A stretch of DNA of 64,000 bases from UBA8949 sp942493365. Its GTDB lineage: Bacteria > Bacillota > Clostridia > Saccharofermentanales > UBA5734. The translations under genes were made by a program, and so were the position numbers. The stretch is taken from NCBI GenBank assembly GCA_942493365.1, contig OW818697.1, positions 1,860,001 to 1,924,000 of the forward strand, written 5' to 3'. Each line of letters begins with the position of its first letter. Position 1 is the first letter of the stretch. The notes under the pieces were generated by a model. It saw nothing but the letters and a program-made list of their open reading frames with translations, had not been told where the DNA came from and did no database searches. This document shows, piece after piece, positions 60,022-64,000 of this stretch.

Positions 60022-61870
60022 AGATCCCCCCTTCAAATTCCTGCGCGCCGCAGGCACCACAGGCCAGATTGCATTGGGGCGTCACTTCGGCCCGTTGGGA
60101 TTTGCGATATTCGCTGAGCAGGAAGTCACGGTTGACGCCGATGTCGATATGGTCCCAGGGGAACACCTCGTCCTCGGGTCGTTCGCGCGTGGTATAGAAG
60201 GTGGGGTCGAGGCCGGCGGCGGCCATACAGTCCAGCCAGGGCTGCAACGCGAAGTGCTCATCCCAGGCATCAAATTTGCGGCCTTGCTGCCAGGCCGCCA
60301 GGATGACGGCGGCCAGACGACGATCGCCGCGGGCCAGCACCGCCTCGAGGCGCGAGGTGGCCTGATCATGGTATTGGTATTTGACGCTGCGGCTCTGGCG
60401 GAAGGTATCGCGCAGTTGCTGGGTGCGGGCATTCATCGTGGTCGGATCGGCCTGCGCCGACCACTGGAAGGGCGTAAAGGGCTTGGGGATGAACAGCGCC
60501 GTGCTGACGGTCAACTCAAGCTTGCGCGGGCGCTGGTCTTTGGGCAGCGAATAGTACATCTCGGCGATGGAGTGGACCAGATCGACGATGCCGGTGACAT
60601 CCTCGGGCGTCTCGGTCGGCAGGCCAAGCATGAAATAGAGTTTGGCTCCGTTCCAGCCACCCTTGAAGGCCAGGCGCATGGCGTTGAGCAGATCGTCGGC
60701 CGTAATGTTTTTGTTGATGACATCGCGCAGGCGCTGCGTACCGGCTTCGGGCGCGAAGGTCAGGCCGCTTTTGCGGGTGCGGGAGGCCTTCTCCATCAGT
60801 TCGAGCGAAAAGGAATCCAGGCGCAGCGACGGCAGCGACAGGCTGGTCTGCCGCGGTGTCAATTCGCAGAGCAGGTTATCGGTCAGAGTGGCCAGATCAC
60901 TGTAATCGCTGGTTGACAGTGACAGCAGGCCGAGCTCGTCGTAACCGGTCGACCGCTCCATGGCCAGCGCCTGTTCGGTCAGGCGGGCGGCGCTTTTCTC
61001 GCGCACCGGCCGATAGATCATGCCGGCCTGGCAGAAGCGGCAACCGCGTGGGCAACCGCGCAGCACTTCCAGGGCGATGCGATCGTGGACAATTTCGGTG
61101 CTGGGCACGATGCCGTTGATCGGAAAACTGACGCTGTCCAGTTCGCGGACGATGCGTTTGCGGATTTTTGCCGGGACGTCCGGCCGGTTGGGGGCGATGG
61201 CCGCCACCGTGCCGTCGGCCTTGTAGGTTGCCGTATAAAATTGCGGCACATAGATGCCCTCGATCTGGGCGGCCTTGAGCAGGAAGGCCGTGCGGTCGCG
61301 GCGAACCAGTTCGCGCTCTGCGGCGTATAGGTCGAGCAGTTCGTTTAAAACCTCTTCCCCTTCACCGATGACAACCAGATCAAAAAAGTCGGCCATCGGT
61401 TCACAGTTGTAGGTCACCGGGCCGCCGGCCACGACCAGCGGATCGCCCGGCCCGCGCTCGGCCGCTAAGAGCGGCACGCCGCCGAGGTCGAGCATGTTGA
61501 GCACGTTGGTGTAGCACAGTTCATATTGCAAGGTGAAACCGACCAGGTCAAATTCGCGCAGCGGTGTTCTGGACTCGATGGAAAACAGCGGCAGCGCCAG
61601 GCGCCGCATCTGCGCCTCCATATCGGTCCAGGGCGCGAAACATCGCTCACACCAGGTGTCCGGGCGTTTGTTTATAAGATCGTACAAAATGCGCAGGGCA
61701 AGATTGGACATACCGATCTCGTAGGTGTCGGGGAAGCAAAAGGCAAACCGCGTGAGCGCCGGTCCGTCAGGCGGCAGGGGCTTGGTCACGCTGTTCCATT
61801 CGCCGCCGACATAGCGGGCCGGTTTGGCCACGGACTGCAGCACATGCCGCGGGATGTGAACGATTGACAT
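59993..61870 (-). CDS. Radical SAM protein, TIGR03960 family
   Basis: A 625-residue radical SAM enzyme with an N-terminal B12-binding-like region and the 4Fe-4S motif CPRGCRFC (in RGCPRGCRFCQAGMIYRP, near residue 275). KSGLTFAPEAGTQRLRDVIN follows at about 370, typical of TIGR03960. A C-terminal cysteine-rich tail (CNLACGACGAQEF) may bind another cluster. It precedes the DUF2344 gene with a 29-base overlap, the usual fusion or pair. The substrate is unknown. Confidence 0.92.
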   Translation of the reverse strand: MSIVHIPRHVLQSVAKPARYVGGEWNSVTKPLPPDGPALTRFAFCFPDTYEIGMSNLALRILYDLINKRPDTWCERCFAPWTDMEAQMRRLALPLFSIESRTPLREFDLVGFTLQYELCYTNVLNMLDLGGVPLLAAERGPGDPLVVAGGPVTYNCEPMADFFDLVVIGEGEEVLNELLDLYAAERELVRRDRTAFLLKAAQIEGIYVPQFYTATYKADGTVAAIAPNRPDVPAKIRKRIVRELDSVSFPINGIVPSTEIVHDRIALEVLRGCPRGCRFCQAGMIYRPVREKSAARLTEQALAMERSTGYDELGLLSLSTSDYSDLATLTDNLLCELTPRQTSLSLPSLRLDSFSLELMEKASRTRKSGLTFAPEAGTQRLRDVINKNITADDLLNAMRLAFKGGWNGAKLYFMLGLPTETPEDVTGIVDLVHSIAEMYYSLPKDQRPRKLELTVSTALFIPKPFTPFQWSAQADPTTMNARTQQLRDTFRQSRSVKYQYHDQATSRLEAVLARGDRRLAAVILAAWQQGRKFDAWDEHFALQPWLDCMAAAGLDPTFYTTRERPEDEVFPWDHIDIGVNRDFLLSEYRKSQRAEVTPQCNLACGACGAQEFEGGICVGKQAKRN

Positions 61871-61885
61871 TTTTGTTGTTTCTCC

Positions 61886-63229
61886 TCAGCGCAGGCGCGC
61901 TTCAAGCTCGGCTTTGCGGGCTTCGAAGCCGGGTTTGCCGAGCAGCGCAAACATGTTCTGTTTGTAATCCTCGACGCCAGGCTGGTTGAACGGATTGACC
62001 GCGTTGAGGTAACCGCTGATGGCGCAGGCCTTCTCAAAGAAGTAGACCATTTGGCCAAAGTAATAGGGCGTCATTTCCGGCACGCTGAGCAGCATGTTAG
62101 GCACGCCGCCGTCGATGTGAGCCAGAACGGTGCCCTGCGCTGCCTTGTGATTGACCGTCTGCAGGGTCATGCCGGACAGGAAGTTGAGGCCGTCCAGGTT
62201 GTCGGGATCGTTGGGGATGATGACCTCGCGGCGGGCTTTTTCGATTTGGATCACCGTCTCAAAGAGGAAGCGGCGGCCGTCCTGAATGTACTGGCCCATC
62301 GAGTGCAGGTCGGCCGAGTTGTCGACGCCGGCCGGGAAAATGCCGCGGCCGTCCTTGCCTTCGCTCTCGCCGAACAGCTGCTTCCACCATTCGGTGAAGT
62401 AATGCAGGCTGGGCTCATAGTTGACCATGATCTCGACCGCGTAACCCTTGCGCAGCAGGGCGTTGCGGCAGATGGCGTATTGGTAGCAGGCATTGTTTTC
62501 CAGTTCGGGTTCACGATAATCCTGCATGGCGATGCGGGCACCGCGCATCATCTCGCGGATGTCAATGCCAGCCGCAGCGATGGGCAGCAGGCCAACGGCG
62601 GTCAGCACCGAGTAGCGACCGCCAACGTCATCGGGCACAACAAAGGTCTCGAAGCCTTCGTCGGTGGCTAGCTTTTTGAGCGCGCCGCGCGTCGCATCAG
62701 TGGTGACGTAGATGCGCGACTTGGCTTCGTCGCGGCCGTACTTCTTCTCCATCCAGCCCTTGAAAATGCGGAAGGCGACGGCCGGCTCGGTGGTGGTGCC
62801 GGATTTGGAGATGACATTTATGGAAACGTCCTTATTTTCAATGAGGTCGAGTAGATCGGCAAGATAGGTCGAGCTGATGTTGTTGCCGGCAAAGATAACC
62901 AGCGGGTTTTTGCGCTGGCGTTTGCTCAGCGAAGCGTTGACGGTGTGGCTCAGCATTTCGATGGCGGCGCGCGCGCCGAGGTAGGAGCCGCCGATGCCGA
63001 TGACAATCAGAACGTCCGAGGTGCGACGAATGCGAGCGGCGGCCTTGCGGATGCGGCTGAATTCATCGTGGTCGTAGAGGCGAGGCAGTTCCAGCCAGCC
63101 CAGAAATTCATGGCCGGCACCGGTTTTGGTGGACAGTAATTTGTGAGCCAGTTTGAGTTGGGGCGTCAAATTCTCCAGTTCTGTATCTTGAACGAATGGG
63201 CGTAAGTTTGTCGCATTAAATGTGATCAT
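61886..63229 (-). CDS. pgi: Glucose-6-phosphate isomerase
   Basis: PGI interconverts glucose-6-phosphate and fructose-6-phosphate. The 447-residue length fits the short bacterial form (about 450). Motifs: IGIGGSYLGARAAIEML near residue 75, VISKSGTTTEPAVAFRIF near 140, the catalytic glutamate and histidine regions (GRGIFPAGVDNSADLHSMGQ and AHIDGGVPNMLL). It lies between the B12/radical SAM gene (28 bases upstream) and the TIGR03960 gene (15 bases downstream), so it is in one transcription unit with unrelated RNA-linked genes. Confidence 0.97.
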   Translation of the reverse strand: MITFNATNLRPFVQDTELENLTPQLKLAHKLLSTKTGAGHEFLGWLELPRLYDHDEFSRIRKAAARIRRTSDVLIVIGIGGSYLGARAAIEMLSHTVNASLSKRQRKNPLVIFAGNNISSTYLADLLDLIENKDVSINVISKSGTTTEPAVAFRIFKGWMEKKYGRDEAKSRIYVTTDATRGALKKLATDEGFETFVVPDDVGGRYSVLTAVGLLPIAAAGIDIREMMRGARIAMQDYREPELENNACYQYAICRNALLRKGYAVEIMVNYEPSLHYFTEWWKQLFGESEGKDGRGIFPAGVDNSADLHSMGQYIQDGRRFLFETVIQIEKARREVIIPNDPDNLDGLNFLSGMTLQTVNHKAAQGTVLAHIDGGVPNMLLSVPEMTPYYFGQMVYFFEKACAISGYLNAVNPFNQPGVEDYKQNMFALLGKPGFEARKAELEARLR

Positions 63230-63257
63230 GTCGAAGTCCTCCCAGTTTTAAATCGCT

Positions 63258-64000
63258 TTAGTATAAATCATCACACCGGCAATTGTCCAGCACCAGCGGA
63301 CGGTCACCAGTCAGGTCGAGGCAGATCAACCAGTCGGCCGGTGTCAGGTCGCGGCCGTCAGCATAATCTCGCCAGTCAAAGCACAGGCGGTCGACGCGCA
63401 GCCGACCGCGCCCCGGGTGACGCAGACGAAACCACGCCAGCGCTGCGCCGCGCGCGTCGGTCGTAAAGCCCAGCCACGGCGGCTGATCCTTCTGGCCGCT
63501 GAGCTGATAACCCAGGCGTAGCAGGTCTTGCCAGACCTGGGCCGTCCAGCCGTCGCCGGCCAGTTCGGTGTCGCTGGCCAGCCCGTAATCGTTCAGCATT
63601 CGGCACTTTTCGGCCGTGCCCAGCGGTCGCTCGAGCAGTCCGCGGTCGCCGGCCCAGCGGGCCAGACCGGATAACGCCAGCCAGGGGCCTGGCTTTCGGG
63701 TAATCAGCCACGCCAGCGCCGCACGGCAAAAATTGGCATTAATATACATTTCTATGATCTGCGCCACAGCCTTGAGCAGGGTCAGGTCTGCAAAGGTCAG
63801 GGCATCGGAACGCAGAATTTCGTAGGGTGGCTGACCTTGCCAGGCGAAGCCCAGCTCGGTTGCCTGCTGCTGCATCGGGCTGCCAGGCAGCACCTTGAGA
63901 AAGCCGAGCTGCAGCTGGTGCGGGTGAAGGCGGTAAACCCAATCCAACGATTGACCAAAACGTGTCAGGTCTTCACCGGGCAGGCCGGCAATCAGGTCGA
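63258..64000 (-). CDS. B12-binding/radical SAM protein with DUF4080 C-terminus, partial
   Basis: The C-terminal part (about 247 residues) of a radical SAM protein; the N-terminus, including any CxxxCxxC motif, lies beyond the right edge. The first visible residues (DLIAGLPGEDLTRFGQSLDW) are from the end of a radical SAM barrel. GFLKVLPGSPMQQQATELGF matches the HemN/elongator-type family, and the rest looks like the DUF4080 extension found on B12-binding radical SAM proteins. The substrate is unknown. It precedes pgi by 28 bases. Confidence 0.8.
   Translation of the reverse strand, partial: DLIAGLPGEDLTRFGQSLDWVYRLHPHQLQLGFLKVLPGSPMQQQATELGFAWQGQPPYEILRSDALTFADLTLLKAVAQIIEMYINANFCRAALAWLITRKPGPWLALSGLARWAGDRGLLERPLGTAEKCRMLNDYGLASDTELAGDGWTAQVWQDLLRLGYQLSGQKDQPPWLGFTTDARGAALAWFRLRHPGRGRLRVDRLCFDWRDYADGRDLTPADWLICLDLTGDRPLVLDNCRCDDLY

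Overview
The window looks like the chromosome of a motile, anaerobic, Gram-positive bacterium of the class Clostridia (Bacillota). Evidence: Gram-positive flagellar gene order (flgB-flgC-fliE-fliF-fliG-fliH-fliI-fliJ), class III anaerobic ribonucleotide reductase with its activase, a yabE-like 3D/G5 protein beside rsmA (ksgA), a sortase, consensus SigA promoters, strong AGGAGG ribosome sites, and riboswitch classes typical of Firmicutes. GTP-type PEP carboxykinase, a RACo-like ferredoxin-ASKHA protein and the DUF711/ACT pair also fit Clostridia, perhaps the Oscillospirales/Saccharofermentans side; that placement is inference. No rRNA, tRNA, CRISPR array or intact insertion sequence was seen. 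Single-base frameshifts and an abrupt compositional change in valS suggest a draft or metagenome-derived assembly, at least locally.

Layout. 1-6.8 kb: flagellar basal-body/export operon on the minus strand, behind a SigA promoter, a cyclic-di-GMP-I riboswitch and a terminator. 6.8-9.6 kb: an exopolysaccharide sugar transferase and a CorA-type transporter behind an M-box (Mg2+) riboswitch. 9.6-17.1 kb: dut, U32 peptidase, pckG, rsmA and a secreted G5/3D protein. 17.5-21.1 kb: three unfamiliar envelope genes (DUF5305-like membrane protein, secreted protein, lipoprotein). 21.1-27.7 kb: an aminotransferase-htpG-purL run. 28-30.7 kb: argG-argH with an ARG-box-like operator and an elaborate intergenic hairpin. 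30.7-33.4 kb: an accessory island of immunity-like and orphan genes. 33.6-37.5 kb: pyk and a zinc-ribbon surface protein. 37.7-44.5 kb: TPR, DUF711 and ACT genes, then metallo-beta-lactamase, 5-formyl-THF cyclo-ligase and ferredoxin-ASKHA genes. 44.5-48.9 kb: sortase, GlsB, an orphan antitoxin, fba and an EAL-HDOD protein, with heptanucleotide repeats between them. 48.9-52.1 kb: a mosaic, frameshifted valS and unexplained DNA. 52.2-58.1 kb: YitT, a frameshifted sialate-esterase-like protein lacking its nucleophile, nrdG and nrdD. 58.3-64 kb: rng, DUF2344, radical SAM, pgi and a partial B12/radical SAM gene.

How the parts fit. Motility is tied to c-di-GMP: the flagellar leader carries a GEMM-I aptamer followed by an intrinsic terminator, and a degenerate EAL-HDOD protein is encoded elsewhere in the window. 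Mg2+ uptake is tied to an M-box. Arginine synthesis has an operator and a possible RNA switch in front of argH. Glycolysis and gluconeogenesis are represented by pgi, fba, pyk and pckG, and anaerobic dNTP supply by nrdDG and dut.

Most novel-looking signals: the mosaic valS with adjoining unexplained DNA, the argG-argH switch-like hairpin, the serine-less esterase-like protein, the DUF5305/secreted/lipoprotein cassette, the immunity island, and the inverted heptamer repeats. None of these is proven to be a new system from sequence alone.
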